Origin: Aliidiomarina sp.
GTDB taxonomy: Bacteria > Pseudomonadota > Gammaproteobacteria > Enterobacterales > Alteromonadaceae
Length of the DNA stretch: 64,000 nucleotides
Direction of reading: 5' to 3'
Assembly: GCF_022565475.1 (NCBI RefSeq)
Contig: NZ_JAIUMR010000002.1
Coordinates: forward strand, 124,001-188,000
A model generated the notes under the pieces. That model was given only the letters and a program-made list of their open reading frames with translations. It searched no databases and was not told where the DNA came from. The translations under genes and the position numbers were made by a program. Below, piece after piece: positions 1 to 8,181 of the stretch (its first letter is position 1; each line of letters starts with the position of its first letter).

Positions 1-105
1 TTCGTAGCGGTCGGTGATTACCGGCCAGAATCCAGCGAGCGCTTATGCGGTCGTCGCTACCATGGTCAAGCATTTGCGTTAAGTAGCGTGATGCAAGCTC
101 ACTAA
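1..105 (+). CDS. C-terminal end of an unrecognised gene (cut by window edge)
   Basis: Frame 1 is open from the first base to a TAA at 103-105, giving 34 residues that end in VMQAH. The other two plus frames close within about 15 bases. A hairpin follows immediately after the stop, which is what the 3' end of a real gene would show. The fragment is too short to assign a family, and I recognise no motif in it. A chance open frame cannot be excluded. Confidence 0.4.
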   Translation, partial: FVAVGDYRPESSERLCGRRYHGQAFALSSVMQAH

Positions 106-135
106 CACGCCCTCATTGCGAGGGTGTTTCTATTT
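104..135 (+). terminator. Probable rho-independent terminator
   Basis: AACAC(G)CCCTC at 104-114 pairs with GAGGGTGTT at 120-128. The stem has nine pairs with one bulged G and a short ATTGC loop, and is followed by a modest T-rich tail. It sits directly after the TAA at 103-105, so it probably ends that upstream transcript. The T tract is short, so efficiency is uncertain. Confidence 0.5.
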
Positions 136-210
136 ACGCAGAATTATCATGTGCCCGTGCGATTTTTCCATTACACTCGTTAAAACAACACTATGAATGG
201 AAGTCGTGGC

Positions 211-1665
211 ATGAAATCGCGTTCAGTGATTCGAATTATCTTCTTGTGTTTTGCGAGTGTTTGGCTCGTGACCGCTGTGTATCATGTCTACAAACCGCTG
301 CCTGCTGGGCTTAATTTAGCTGGCGCTGAACACCCGGTCGCGCAAGTTTCGTTTCTCACTGACATCACTTATGGTCACGCTGGCGAACCTGAAAGTCGTT
401 ACATAGAGCAGGAAATTTTCGACGGCGTACTCGACATGGTCGCCAACGCGCGTCAGTTTATCCTGGTCGACATGTTCCTGTTTAACGACTTTCAGGGGGC
501 CGTCAGTGAAGATCACCGGGCGCTGTCGGCGGAGTTAACGCAGGCGCTTATCGATCAAAAACAACGGTACCCCGAGATCAACATCCACGTCATTTCTGAC
601 CCGCTGAATACGGTGTACGGTGGCCAAACATCCGAGCATTTTCAGCGTTTAGAAGCGGCGAATATTGACGTGACGTTAACCCGGCTTGCGCGTTTACGAG
701 ACAGCAACCCGGCCTACTCAGGGCTTTGGCGTTTGGTGTTTCAGCAATTTGGCAATAGCGAAGCGAACACGGCACCGAATCCGTTTGGTGACGGGCGCGT
801 GTCCATTCGTAGTTACCTCGCGTTGCTCAACTTCAAAGCCAACCATCGTAAACTCATCATTAGCGACCAGCACGAAAGTTCAGAACTTGTCGCCTTAGTC
901 ACCAGCGCCAACCCGCACGATGGCAGCAGCGCCCACGGTAATGTTGCGTTGCGCTTTACCGGCCCTGCAGTGCTTGACCTACTTGAAAGTGAGAAGGCTG
1001 TACTCGGATTTTCTGGTGGTCCAGAAGTAATATTAAATGTACCAAGCCCAGAATCAACGCCAGAACCAACACCAACAAACACGACGCTGCAAGTCGTCAC
1101 CGAGCGTGCCGTTGAACAAGCACTTGTCGACATCATTGACGCCGCTCAGCCCTCGGAAAACCTAGACCTAGCCGTGTTTTACCTGTCTGATCGACACGTC
1201 ATCAGTGCGTTAAAACGCGCGACAACGCGCGGCGTTATCGTTCGCGTTTTACTTGATCCAAACAAAGACGCATTCGGCCGCGAAAAGAATGGTGTGCCCA
1301 ATCGCCCGGTTGGCCACGAGCTCGCTCAAGTCGGCGTAACAGTGCGCTGGTGCGCGACGCAAGGCGAACAGTGCCATGCCAAATGGCTCATGCATCGCAG
1401 CGCCACCGGCCAGGCGACTATGCTATTGGGGTCGACTAATTTCACCCGCCGGAACCTCCACAACCTTAACCTCGAAACCAGTGTGATTTTGCGTGGGTCG
1501 GTAACCGAGCAAGCACTGCACGAAGGAGTCGAATGGTTCGACGATCAATGGCACAATCGCGATGGCCGCGTGTTCAGTGCTGACTATGAAGTCTTTGCCG
1601 ACAGTAGCGTGAAACGCCGTTTGCTTTATCGGTTCATGGAAGCGACGGGTTTGAGTACGTTTTAG
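211..1665 (+). CDS. Membrane-anchored phospholipase D-like protein with two HKD regions, the second degenerate
   Basis: An ATG also exists at 193, but the ATG at 211 is preceded by GGAAG seven bases upstream and leads straight into an uncleaved signal/anchor helix (about residues 5-25 of the short form), so I prefer it. The protein has the bilobed PLD layout. The first HxKx4D motif is NHRKLIISD (H218, K220, D225 counted from ATG 193). The second is H395/K397 with Arg402 where Asp is expected, followed by GSTNFTRRN. PLD-family proteins of this kind hydrolyse or transfer phosphodiesters in lipids or nucleic acids; the substrate is not evident here. A Pro/Thr-rich linker (around residue 285-300) joins the halves. 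The catalytic domain is predicted to be periplasmic. It converges on the small gene at 1673-1828. Confidence 0.85.
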   Translation: MKSRSVIRIIFLCFASVWLVTAVYHVYKPLPAGLNLAGAEHPVAQVSFLTDITYGHAGEPESRYIEQEIFDGVLDMVANARQFILVDMFLFNDFQGAVSEDHRALSAELTQALIDQKQRYPEINIHVISDPLNTVYGGQTSEHFQRLEAANIDVTLTRLARLRDSNPAYSGLWRLVFQQFGNSEANTAPNPFGDGRVSIRSYLALLNFKANHRKLIISDQHESSELVALVTSANPHDGSSAHGNVALRFTGPAVLDLLESEKAVLGFSGGPEVILNVPSPESTPEPTPTNTTLQVVTERAVEQALVDIIDAAQPSENLDLAVFYLSDRHVISALKRATTRGVIVRVLLDPNKDAFGREKNGVPNRPVGHELAQVGVTVRWCATQGEQCHAKWLMHRSATGQATMLLGSTNFTRRNLHNLNLETSVILRGSVTEQALHEGVEWFDDQWHNRDGRVFSADYEVFADSSVKRRLLYRFMEATGLSTF

Positions 1666-1672
1666 TACGAAC

Positions 1673-1828
1673 TTATTTCTTCATGCCATCAAATATCAAC
1701 CCAAGGACAATGGCAATACCGATTCCGGCGCCAATGTTGTCTATCGATAAGCCGACCGCGACCCCGAGGGGCAGGCTTACGTAAAAGCCAACGCCGGGCC
1801 AGCTTGATTTCTTCTTTTTGTCACTCAT
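1673..1828 (-). CDS. 51-residue glycine-rich membrane protein
   Basis: Short gene starting MSDKKKKSSW, ending GMKK, with a GGAG ribosome site about ten bases before the ATG. A basic N-terminus is followed by one or two hydrophobic segments with regularly spaced glycines (GVAVGLS, then GAGIGIAIVLG), which resembles a glycine zipper, and a charged tail. This layout is typical of small helix-packing inner-membrane proteins. Function is unknown. The stop lies 8 bases beyond the end of the convergent PLD-like gene and the start is 43 bases downstream of the PQQ-propeller gene end, so it could be co-transcribed with that gene. Confidence 0.6.
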   Translation of the reverse strand: MSDKKKKSSWPGVGFYVSLPLGVAVGLSIDNIGAGIGIAIVLGLIFDGMKK

Positions 1829-1870
1829 GACAATCTCCGTTTATGGTGTAATGAAGTAAGTTCAACAAAT

Positions 1871-3181
1871 TTAGTTCGCTTGCCAAATATAAATATCACC
1901 AGCATTGCTGATCAGGATTAGTTGCTCGTTAGCCCAAGCAGGTGTTGCCATGAAGCCGCCACTGGCAAGTACGCGTGACATTAAGCCGTAGAGTGAGTCG
2001 TGCCGACTACCGTTCTGAGCTAGGTCCGCCAGACGACCGTTCTCGTCTAAAATGCGGTAAGTATCGGTGTGGTAAGCACCAAGGCGTTGCTCCCAAATCA
2101 GCTCACCGCTGAAATTCAGAGCCACGATTTTGCCAAGCATTGAGCTGAAGAGAACGGCGTCGTTAAATAATAATGGTGAGCTGTAATTCCAACTCTGTGT
2201 GGTATAGCGCCAGAGTTCATTGCCTGTATCGCGCTCAATGGCAATGACTAAACCAGTATCTGAACTGCCAACGAAGACAAGTTGCTCACTGACGGCTACG
2301 GTTGTTAGTACCCACGACCGCGCCATGTCATAGCGCCATTCAATCTCGCCAGTCGCAGCGTCCAAACGATACAAATAGCCATCGCGTCCGCCAATATAGA
2401 TTTGGTCGTCGACCACAGTCGGGCTTGCTTGAACACCGAGCCAAACACTAAACTCTTGTTCCGACTCGGTGGCAAATTGCCATCGAAGTTTGCCGCTTGC
2501 TGCATCAAGCGCGTAAATGCGGCCGTCCCAAGAACCAACAATCACCACATCTCCCCAAAGTGCTGGAGAACTATGCACAGCACCACCCGTTTTATAACTC
2601 CAGACTCGTTTGCCAGTTGCTCGCTCGAGTGCGTAGACATGGTGGCCACTGCTACCAAAAATTACCAAGTCATTTGAAATTACCGCAGACGACGAAAGAT
2701 AGTCCCATGGGTCAACAATGGGCGTGTCCTCTTGGATATTTAAGTAACCATAAGCAGAAAATCGTTGCTGACCGAGCGTTTTAAATTGCCAGGTCACGCG
2801 TCCTGTGGCGAGTTCAAAAGCATAGAAGTTACCGTCTTCACTGAGCACGTAACCATGATTCGCATCGGCAGTGGCAGTTGCACGAATGCTCGCCCCTGTG
2901 GGTAGCGTCCAAATAATTGTCTGCGTATTGATGTCAAATGCATAAAGTACACCGTCAAGTCCTGCAACAATCAGCCGATCCTCGCTCACAATCGGCGATG
3001 CTGTGACGGTTGTCGGTAGTTTGTGCTGCCAAACGAGGGTTAAATCCTGTGCAAAATTTTGTGCAACGCGGCCGTTGCGTTGGTTGTCACCTTTAAAACC
3101 AACCCAATCGGTGTGTGCGAAAAGCGCGCTACTAAACAGCAGAGCCGATGCACAAAGGATACGCGGAATTATTGTTTTCAT
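1871..3181 (-). CDS. Exported PQQ-like beta-propeller repeat protein
   Basis: 436 residues. A signal peptide (residues 1-22, ending SALFAHT) is followed by repeated propeller blades of the PQQ/BamB type, with the recurring pattern of an alanine-leucine-aspartate strand, G-[KE]-x-x-W and a Gly-rich turn (TGRVTW, TGKRVW, SGKLRW, TGEIEW, TGNELW). The fold is an eight-bladed scaffold. Members either bind PQQ in dehydrogenases or mediate protein contact as in BamB. I see no cytochrome motif and no lipobox, so it is neither a cytochrome-containing alcohol dehydrogenase nor BamB itself. It lies downstream of, and on the same strand as, the winged-helix regulator at 3271-4680, and TTAAGG motifs shared with that regulator's promoter precede it. 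Confidence 0.8.
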   Translation of the reverse strand: MKTIIPRILCASALLFSSALFAHTDWVGFKGDNQRNGRVAQNFAQDLTLVWQHKLPTTVTASPIVSEDRLIVAGLDGVLYAFDINTQTIIWTLPTGASIRATATADANHGYVLSEDGNFYAFELATGRVTWQFKTLGQQRFSAYGYLNIQEDTPIVDPWDYLSSSAVISNDLVIFGSSGHHVYALERATGKRVWSYKTGGAVHSSPALWGDVVIVGSWDGRIYALDAASGKLRWQFATESEQEFSVWLGVQASPTVVDDQIYIGGRDGYLYRLDAATGEIEWRYDMARSWVLTTVAVSEQLVFVGSSDTGLVIAIERDTGNELWRYTTQSWNYSSPLLFNDAVLFSSMLGKIVALNFSGELIWEQRLGAYHTDTYRILDENGRLADLAQNGSRHDSLYGLMSRVLASGGFMATPAWANEQLILISNAGDIYIWQAN

Positions 3182-3253
3182 TGGGTAATGCCTCAGTTAA
3201 GAAAGGCATCAGCATCAATCAAAACGGCGGCTAAGTCCTGAAGTAAGCTAAAG

Positions 3254-3266
3254 TTTAAGGTTAAGT
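3254..3266. promoter_or_regulatory. Tandem TTAAGG-type motif upstream of the PQQ-propeller gene
   Basis: The 89-base gap between the regulator end and the propeller gene start contains TTTAAGGTTAAGT, i.e. two tandem TTAAG[GT] hexamers. The same hexamer occurs twice in the regulator/hydrolase intergenic region at 4780-4795. The shared motif suggests that both promoters are bound by the winged-helix protein encoded between them. No binding evidence exists beyond the repetition. Confidence 0.4.
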
Positions 3267-3270
3267 TTTG

Positions 3271-4680
3271 TTAATTTTGTCCAGTAAGCTGCTGAAAATG
3301 GGTAGCGACGTCGATAAATTCAGGGTGGACATAGAGGGGTTCATAATGCGGGTCAACCAAGAGCCAAAGCACCTCCCATTGACGCTCAGCGATGGCTTGA
3401 CGAATGGCAGCAATGGCCAAGTCGTTATGTCCGGCAACAATGGCGTGGCGCGCGGTTGCCATGGGTGGTCGATAATGACCGAGTTCCGGTGTCAGCGGAT
3501 TTTGCATCAGAGCCTCGTGTACTGATGGAAGCCCTCCTTTTTCATAATGTTGCTGCAATTCCATTTGTATATCCTCAGCGACCTTAGCGAATTGCAGCAA
3601 TTCAGCAAGGTATTGCCAGGCTAAATCATCATGCCCAGCCTGATATGCAACATGTTGTGCCGAGACTAAAATTTCCGCACTCGCCGGTTCAACCGCAAGG
3701 ATTCGGCTGATCTCAAGCTGAGCCCTTTCGGTGTCACCGAGCAACAAGTGAAGCCACGCAAGCATTGGTGCTGCATAGTATTCTGGGTGATGACGTCGAA
3801 GCTCGCGAATGGCTCGTTCGACCCACGTAGACTCACCAAGCGCGAGCATGACCTCAGAAAACTGCAGTAAGAAACGAGGTGAGCGGTTGTCACGATTGAA
3901 TTCACCGACCAGTAACTCTTTTGCTGTCGCAAAATCCCAACGGCCATAAAAATAGATCATGCCGAGTAGCCATTCGGCCTCAGGTAATTGCGCATCTTCT
4001 GCTAATGCCCGTTCAATTAAACTAATTAACTCATCGGCATGGATAGGGATTTCATGGGGCGATATCCGAGTTAATTTGGCTTTAGCCATGCCGTAGTAGG
4101 CTTGTGCATTCGGTTCTTCAGACAAAATATCGCGGTACAGTCGAATCGCTTCGTCAATCTCACGATCATTGCCGCTAGCGACCAACAAAGAGGCACGGTT
4201 TAGTGTTTCGTAATGTGCAAGTTGTGTTCCTGCTTGGTGATCTAGTTTTGCTGATGGCCAGAGGATGATACTGACGACAACAACGACAAGAAATGCCGCG
4301 CTGGCAGTGATGCCCTTACGCCACGTCGAACGCGGAGGTTTGGACGTTGCTGTATCATGCAGTCGTTGCGTACTGATCTTCCAGGCATACCCTTGACCCG
4401 GCACAGTTTTGATATAACCGGGGCCTTTTCCTTCCCGCAAATGCCGACGCAATTGACTGATAGCAACCGTTAAGCTCTCTTCAGAGACGACCCGTGGCGC
4501 CCAAATTTCATCAATGAGAAAATCACGGCTGAGTGTCTCGCCGGGGCGTTGACAAAACAATTCAAGCAAGCGCCCGAGACGTGGCTCAAGTTGCACCGTA
4601 TCGCCATGTTCATGCACGAGACGATAGTCATCACAGTAATAGGTCCATTGCCCAAAAACAAAGCACTGACGCAAAATCAT
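3271..4680 (-). CDS. CadC-like membrane-bound winged-helix regulator with TPR-like periplasmic domain
   Basis: 469 residues. Residues 1-105 are a Trans_reg_C (OmpR/PhoB-type) winged helix: DYRLVHEHG, the LELFCQRPGE helix region, and the DNA-binding segment ESLTVAISQLRRHLRE followed by the KTVPGQGYAW wing. A single hydrophobic span lies at about 124-144 (ASAAFLVVVVVSIILW). The remaining 300 residues are helical TPR-like repeats outside the cytoplasm. One-component membrane regulators of this ToxR/CadC class sense an envelope signal and bind DNA directly. It is divergent from the hydrolase at 4876 and upstream of the propeller gene at 1871-3181, so those two are the likely targets. A dyad at 4774-4812 lies in its promoter region. 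Confidence 0.85.
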   Translation of the reverse strand: MILRQCFVFGQWTYYCDDYRLVHEHGDTVQLEPRLGRLLELFCQRPGETLSRDFLIDEIWAPRVVSEESLTVAISQLRRHLREGKGPGYIKTVPGQGYAWKISTQRLHDTATSKPPRSTWRKGITASAAFLVVVVVSIILWPSAKLDHQAGTQLAHYETLNRASLLVASGNDREIDEAIRLYRDILSEEPNAQAYYGMAKAKLTRISPHEIPIHADELISLIERALAEDAQLPEAEWLLGMIYFYGRWDFATAKELLVGEFNRDNRSPRFLLQFSEVMLALGESTWVERAIRELRRHHPEYYAAPMLAWLHLLLGDTERAQLEISRILAVEPASAEILVSAQHVAYQAGHDDLAWQYLAELLQFAKVAEDIQMELQQHYEKGGLPSVHEALMQNPLTPELGHYRPPMATARHAIVAGHNDLAIAAIRQAIAERQWEVLWLLVDPHYEPLYVHPEFIDVATHFQQLTGQN

Positions 4681-4773
4681 TCCTCGCTCAATGAGGTGTT
4701 GTTTAATGTTAGTCGAATTGAATGCAAACGAAGATAAACAGTGGCTTAAGCTTACCGTCTTTTTGTTGAAAAG

Positions 4774-4812
4774 GCTTTATTAAGGAAGGTTAAGGTTACT
4801 TCTTAATAAAGC
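4774..4812. promoter_or_regulatory. Inverted repeat with internal TTAAGG repeats in a divergent promoter region
   Basis: GCTTTATTAAG at 4774-4784 is perfectly repeated in inverted form as CTTAATAAAGC at 4802-4812, with 17 bases between. Inside lie TTAAGG hexamers at 4780-4785 and 4790-4795, ten bases (one helical turn) apart. The region separates the CadC-like regulator (start 4680) and the exported hydrolase (start 4876). Winged-helix regulators of this class bind tandem sites, so autoregulation and control of the hydrolase are plausible. Confidence 0.55.
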
Positions 4813-4875
4813 TTCACTGGTGATAGGCGCGGTGCTCGATAAACTTGTTGTCATCAAACTAACGGGAGAGCAATC

Positions 4876-5874
4876 ATGTACCAATCTACTCACACTAACA
4901 AACAAGCACATCAGCGTAGGGTTGGTCGGCTGGCTTCATTGTTGTTTTTTGCGGTGCTCGTCAGTTTTCAATCGGCGGCAGCAGAACCGCTACGCCAACA
5001 GTTTGCAGTCGCTCATGCGGGTAACACACTTCACGTCGAGGTAACGCGCGATGCTCAACGAGAGGGACGACAGCCTCTCGTCATATTTCTGGTCGGCTCC
5101 GGTGAGCCGTCGACCATCGCCAACAATCGCGCGATGATTGATTTTTTTTTGGAGCAACCCTTGCTACCCAAAGGCTATGCTGTGGCTGCGTTTGATAAGC
5201 GAGGGACTGGTAAATCGAGTGGCGTTTGGTATACCGCAAATTTTTCCGACCGTGCTGCTGACGCCGTGGCGGTTGCTCAATCACTCCAGCAGCTGAACTG
5301 GGTGGATCCTGAGCGTATTTATCTGGTGGGGCATAGCCAGGGTGGCTGGATTGTTCAAATTGCGCTTGCTGATCACCCTGATTTGTTTGCTGCTGGGATA
5401 AGCATGGCAGGACCAACCTTCGGTGTTCGCGAACAGCTCATTAATGATTATGCTAGCGCGTATCAATGCAAACATAATACGACGGAAGACAAAGCGTATC
5501 GAGTGATGTCGCGTCGGGTAAGCCTAGGGTTGTCACTGGCACGCTGGCTACGATTTTCAGATGAATTGAAACAACTTAATGTTATTAAAGACTTTACGCC
5601 AGATGATTATTTGACTGAGGTGACGCAACCGTTACTGCTGCTTTTTGCCGAAAACGACCCGCTTGTTAGCCCGGAACGGAGTATTGCTGCGCTGAACGAC
5701 CTGTTTCCTGCAGGGGTACCGGAAAATATTAGCTATTATACGGCACTGGGTGAGGAACATTCATTTAAAAGCGCGCCGAAATGCTACGACGGTGCTTGGC
5801 GTGACATCGAGTTTTCACCCGCCACGCGTGATTACCTCGTGACTTGGCTCACACAGCAAAACGCGCATAAATAG
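4876..5874 (+). CDS. Exported alpha/beta hydrolase
   Basis: 332 residues; ribosome site GGGAG 8 bases before the ATG. The N-terminus is basic, then hydrophobic (LASLLFFAVLVSFQSAAA), a cleavable signal peptide. The catalytic triad of the alpha/beta-hydrolase fold is visible: nucleophile elbow GHSQGG (around residue 155-160), acid in FAENDPLV, histidine in GEEHSF. An oxyanion-region FDKRGTGKS precedes the elbow. The family cleaves esters, amides or thioesters; the S9/BAAT-like shape does not fix the substrate. It is transcribed divergently from the CadC-like regulator, probably under its control. The last 26 bases overlap the convergent nuclease-like gene. Confidence 0.8.
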   Translation: MYQSTHTNKQAHQRRVGRLASLLFFAVLVSFQSAAAEPLRQQFAVAHAGNTLHVEVTRDAQREGRQPLVIFLVGSGEPSTIANNRAMIDFFLEQPLLPKGYAVAAFDKRGTGKSSGVWYTANFSDRAADAVAVAQSLQQLNWVDPERIYLVGHSQGGWIVQIALADHPDLFAAGISMAGPTFGVREQLINDYASAYQCKHNTTEDKAYRVMSRRVSLGLSLARWLRFSDELKQLNVIKDFTPDDYLTEVTQPLLLLFAENDPLVSPERSIAALNDLFPAGVPENISYYTALGEEHSFKSAPKCYDGAWRDIEFSPATRDYLVTWLTQQNAHK

Positions 5875-6586
5875 GGTTGTGGTCAGACACCGTTGTCGTG
5901 TCGATAGCGGTGGCTTCTTTCAGCACCAAGTCGCGATAGAAAATGAAATCGAGCGGGTGGGTTCGATAGGTTTTAATGTGGTGGTCATCTGACATGTACG
6001 CCTGACGCAAGCCAACGCTGCGACAAAAACGCAGTAAGTGCAAGCGGCGCTGTCTGTTCCAAACGTTAAAGTCGCCCGCAACAATCAATGGCCCATTGTG
6101 ATGATTCAATTCAGCGCGTAACAACTCCATTTCCCGCAAGAAATAGTTGGCACTGACAAAATTTATCGCGTGCACATTCACGATTAACAGCGACTGGTCA
6201 TTCGCCAGTGGATGATAAGACAACATGTAGCTTTTATGGGTTGCGAACAAACCTTCGCGTTTGCTGGTGAGTCGTGTTTGCACGTCGGTAAAGGCGATTT
6301 GCGACGCAGTGAGAACGCCGTACACCGAACGGCTCGTTTGCATATTCGGTGCAACTGCGTATGACCAATGCGGAATTTTCCAATCATTGTGTAAGGTAAG
6401 TTTTGCTTCTTGGAGCAGCAAAAAAAGGCTCGGGAATTGATGCAGAATACGCGCTAACGCCACCTGAAATTTTAGTGTTTGCGTCAGCTTTTGTGTATTC
6501 CAGCACAGCACGCCAAACTCTTCACCACGAATAATCGCTTGTTGGTGAATAAAGCGTTGAGGAACAATGATTCTGGGCTTTAGCAC
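5849..6586 (-). CDS. Endonuclease/exonuclease/phosphatase family protein
   Basis: About 245 residues. The longest frame starts with TTG at 6601, but the GTG at 6586 has AAGG seven bases upstream and is the better start. Family landmarks of the metal-dependent EEP fold are present: an N-terminal CWNTQK segment (Asn), FLLLQEAKL (metal-binding Glu), NVHAINF, AGDFNVWN (catalytic Asp and Asn) and the C-terminal DFIFYRD and SDHNPI with the general-base His. These enzymes cleave phosphodiesters in nucleic acids or phospholipids; the size and order are like YafD-type proteins. No signal peptide is seen. The 3' end overlaps the convergent hydrolase gene by 26 bases. Confidence 0.85.
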   Translation of the reverse strand: MLKPRIIVPQRFIHQQAIIRGEEFGVLCWNTQKLTQTLKFQVALARILHQFPSLFLLLQEAKLTLHNDWKIPHWSYAVAPNMQTSRSVYGVLTASQIAFTDVQTRLTSKREGLFATHKSYMLSYHPLANDQSLLIVNVHAINFVSANYFLREMELLRAELNHHNGPLIVAGDFNVWNRQRRLHLLRFCRSVGLRQAYMSDDHHIKTYRTHPLDFIFYRDLVLKEATAIDTTTVSDHNPIYARFAV

Positions 6587-6705
6587 TTCTCCGCCTTTCA
6601 ATCGGTAATGGATGATCGCTGCAGTTTTAGACCATACTGCTTAAGAATTATACCAAAAAACCGTGGCAGACTCGTCTAGTTTTTCCGTGGATTTACCCCA
6701 AAAAA

Positions 6706-6738
6706 CAATGTCTAGCCAATGTCTAGCCAATGCCTATC
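6706..6738. repeat. Three tandem 11-bp repeats
   Basis: CAATGTCTAGC occurs at 6706-6716 and 6717-6727, with a third imperfect copy CAATGCCTATC at 6728-6738. The unit equals one turn of the helix. It lies in the 225-base gap upstream of the PadR gene, about 90 bases before its start. It could be a tandem binding site or a chance slippage product. Confidence 0.55.
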
Positions 6739-6774
6739 GACATTTTTTCACGAAATCTTGATCAATTTAGGTTT

Positions 6775-6809
6775 GTTTAGTAAAGTTAATTGCATTAGGC
6801 TTATTAAAC
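6775..6809. promoter_or_regulatory. Candidate PadR operator (inverted repeat)
   Basis: GTTTAGTAA at 6775-6783 and TTATTAAAC at 6801-6809 form an almost perfect inverted repeat (one mismatch) with 17 bases between, ending 17 bases before the padR-like start codon. PadR dimers generally repress their own promoters through AT-rich dyads, so this is the natural candidate autoregulatory site. No experimental support. Confidence 0.45.
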
Positions 6810-6826
6810 ATAGCTAAAGTGAATCC

Positions 6827-7168
6827 ATGGCCAGAAACGAAAGTGAACAAATCTATAAAGGGCTGCTCGACACCTTAGTGTTGAATGTGTTGTTGGTCGC
6901 GCCAAATTATGGATTTGGAATTAAAGAAAGCTTGCGCGAGCAGCTTGGCGATGATGCCGAGGTGGTGAAAGAGGCGACCTTGTACCCACTCTTGCACCGT
7001 CTAGAACGCAAAGAGCTCGTGCTGTCATATCGTCAGCCGGGTGACCGCGGTACGCCCCGTAAATATTACAACATCACGCGATCTGGACATCTGTATCTGA
7101 AACAACAAATTGAAGCTTGGCGGCAAGTCTCGGCATTACTTGACCGAACAATTTTTAAGAAGGACTGA
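6827..7168 (+). CDS. PadR-family transcriptional regulator
   Basis: 113 residues. Residues 8-85 form the PadR winged helix: YKGLLDTLVLNVLL, the YGFGIKESL helix, then ATLYPLLHRLERKELV, typical of the recognition helix of this family, and a wing with GDRGTPRKYYNITRSG. The remainder is a short C-terminal dimerisation helix (subfamily 2 size). PadR proteins are usually ligand- or stress-responsive repressors. The following gene begins 3 bases after the stop and encodes a HAAS-type membrane protein; the two families are habitual partners, with the membrane protein likely to be the regulated output. Confidence 0.9.
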   Translation: MARNESEQIYKGLLDTLVLNVLLVAPNYGFGIKESLREQLGDDAEVVKEATLYPLLHRLERKELVLSYRQPGDRGTPRKYYNITRSGHLYLKQQIEAWRQVSALLDRTIFKKD

Positions 7169-7171
7169 CGT

Positions 7172-8179
7172 ATGAACTTTCATCGCTTAACACGCTTTCC
7201 GAAGCATGCCTACCCGACCGACTTAGACACCGGCAATGCGGCGATCGACCAGTACTTGCGAAATCTTGATACGCGCTTAGTTGGTAGTACTGGGGTACGT
7301 AAAATCACGCTCGAGGAAACGCGCGACCATCTGCTCGAGTCGAGTGAGCTCTATCTTCAACAGGGTGAATCGCCAGAGGCGGCAGGACAACAGGCCGTGG
7401 CAAGCTTTGGCGACGCTGAAGTGCACGCCCAAGAGCAACGACAAGGTCGCTACAAGGTATTCGGTACAATGTTTCTTCGTTTTGGCTTAACATTTGCGAC
7501 CCTCATGTTGTTGATGAGTTTGCTTTCGATGCCGTCGTTTCTTGGTGAAGAAAAGGCAGCGCGCGGACTCATTGAAAACGTACCGACGTTAGCCAAAACC
7601 TATCTCTTTAATGCCATATTCTTCGGGTTCTTCATGAGCTACTGGTATACCTTTGCGTTTACGCAAGCCAAACCAGCACCGGTAAAACCAACAGACGACG
7701 GTGAAGTGCTGGAAGTCTATTCGCAGAAAAGTAGCAAGTTCGCCGCTGTATTTTTGTTGATAGCCATGGGCTTTATTTCACTCTCCTGTTTAGCCGGTCT
7801 ATTTGGCTGGGGTTATATGGCGCCGAGTGGTGTGGCGTTGAATATCATACTGTTTTTGCTCGGTGCACAGATGGCCATTGGTGGTTTCATTGCATGGGAT
7901 CGTTACGAGTTGTCTCAAGAAGCATTCACCATCCGCTCGTTTACTGGCAATCACACGGTTCCGCGGGCAAGCATCGTGGACTTGCAGGAAAAGTCCTTTT
8001 TGAAGAGCTTTCTCGGTTTAGGGATTGGCAAACATTATGCGCTGATTTGGCAGGATGAGGCGGGTCAACGACACGCCATCAATCTGGTACTCAATGGCGA
8101 AATGCATAATTCCGACAGTCTCATTGCGACTTTAAAAGCAACTGCTGACGACAGCGCAACCGTCGCCAGCGATAACTAA
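7172..8179 (+). CDS. HAAS/permease-prefix domain membrane protein, PadR partner
   Basis: 335 residues. Residues about 20-90 form a soluble helical domain (NAAIDQYLRNLDTRL through GQQAVASFGDAEV) resembling the permease-prefix/HAAS domain found next to PadR regulators. Four hydrophobic spans follow at roughly 98-118, 140-160, 190-213 and 220-243, then a C-terminal soluble domain of PH-like appearance (FTIRSFTGNHTVPRASIVDL). Membership in the PadR-partner class is inferred from order and context; the biochemical role is unknown. The gene is translationally close to padR (3-base gap) and ends 2 bases from the convergent hydrolase gene. Confidence 0.7.
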   Translation: MNFHRLTRFPKHAYPTDLDTGNAAIDQYLRNLDTRLVGSTGVRKITLEETRDHLLESSELYLQQGESPEAAGQQAVASFGDAEVHAQEQRQGRYKVFGTMFLRFGLTFATLMLLMSLLSMPSFLGEEKAARGLIENVPTLAKTYLFNAIFFGFFMSYWYTFAFTQAKPAPVKPTDDGEVLEVYSQKSSKFAAVFLLIAMGFISLSCLAGLFGWGYMAPSGVALNIILFLLGAQMAIGGFIAWDRYELSQEAFTIRSFTGNHTVPRASIVDLQEKSFLKSFLGLGIGKHYALIWQDEAGQRHAINLVLNGEMHNSDSLIATLKATADDSATVASDN

Positions 8180-8181
8180 AG

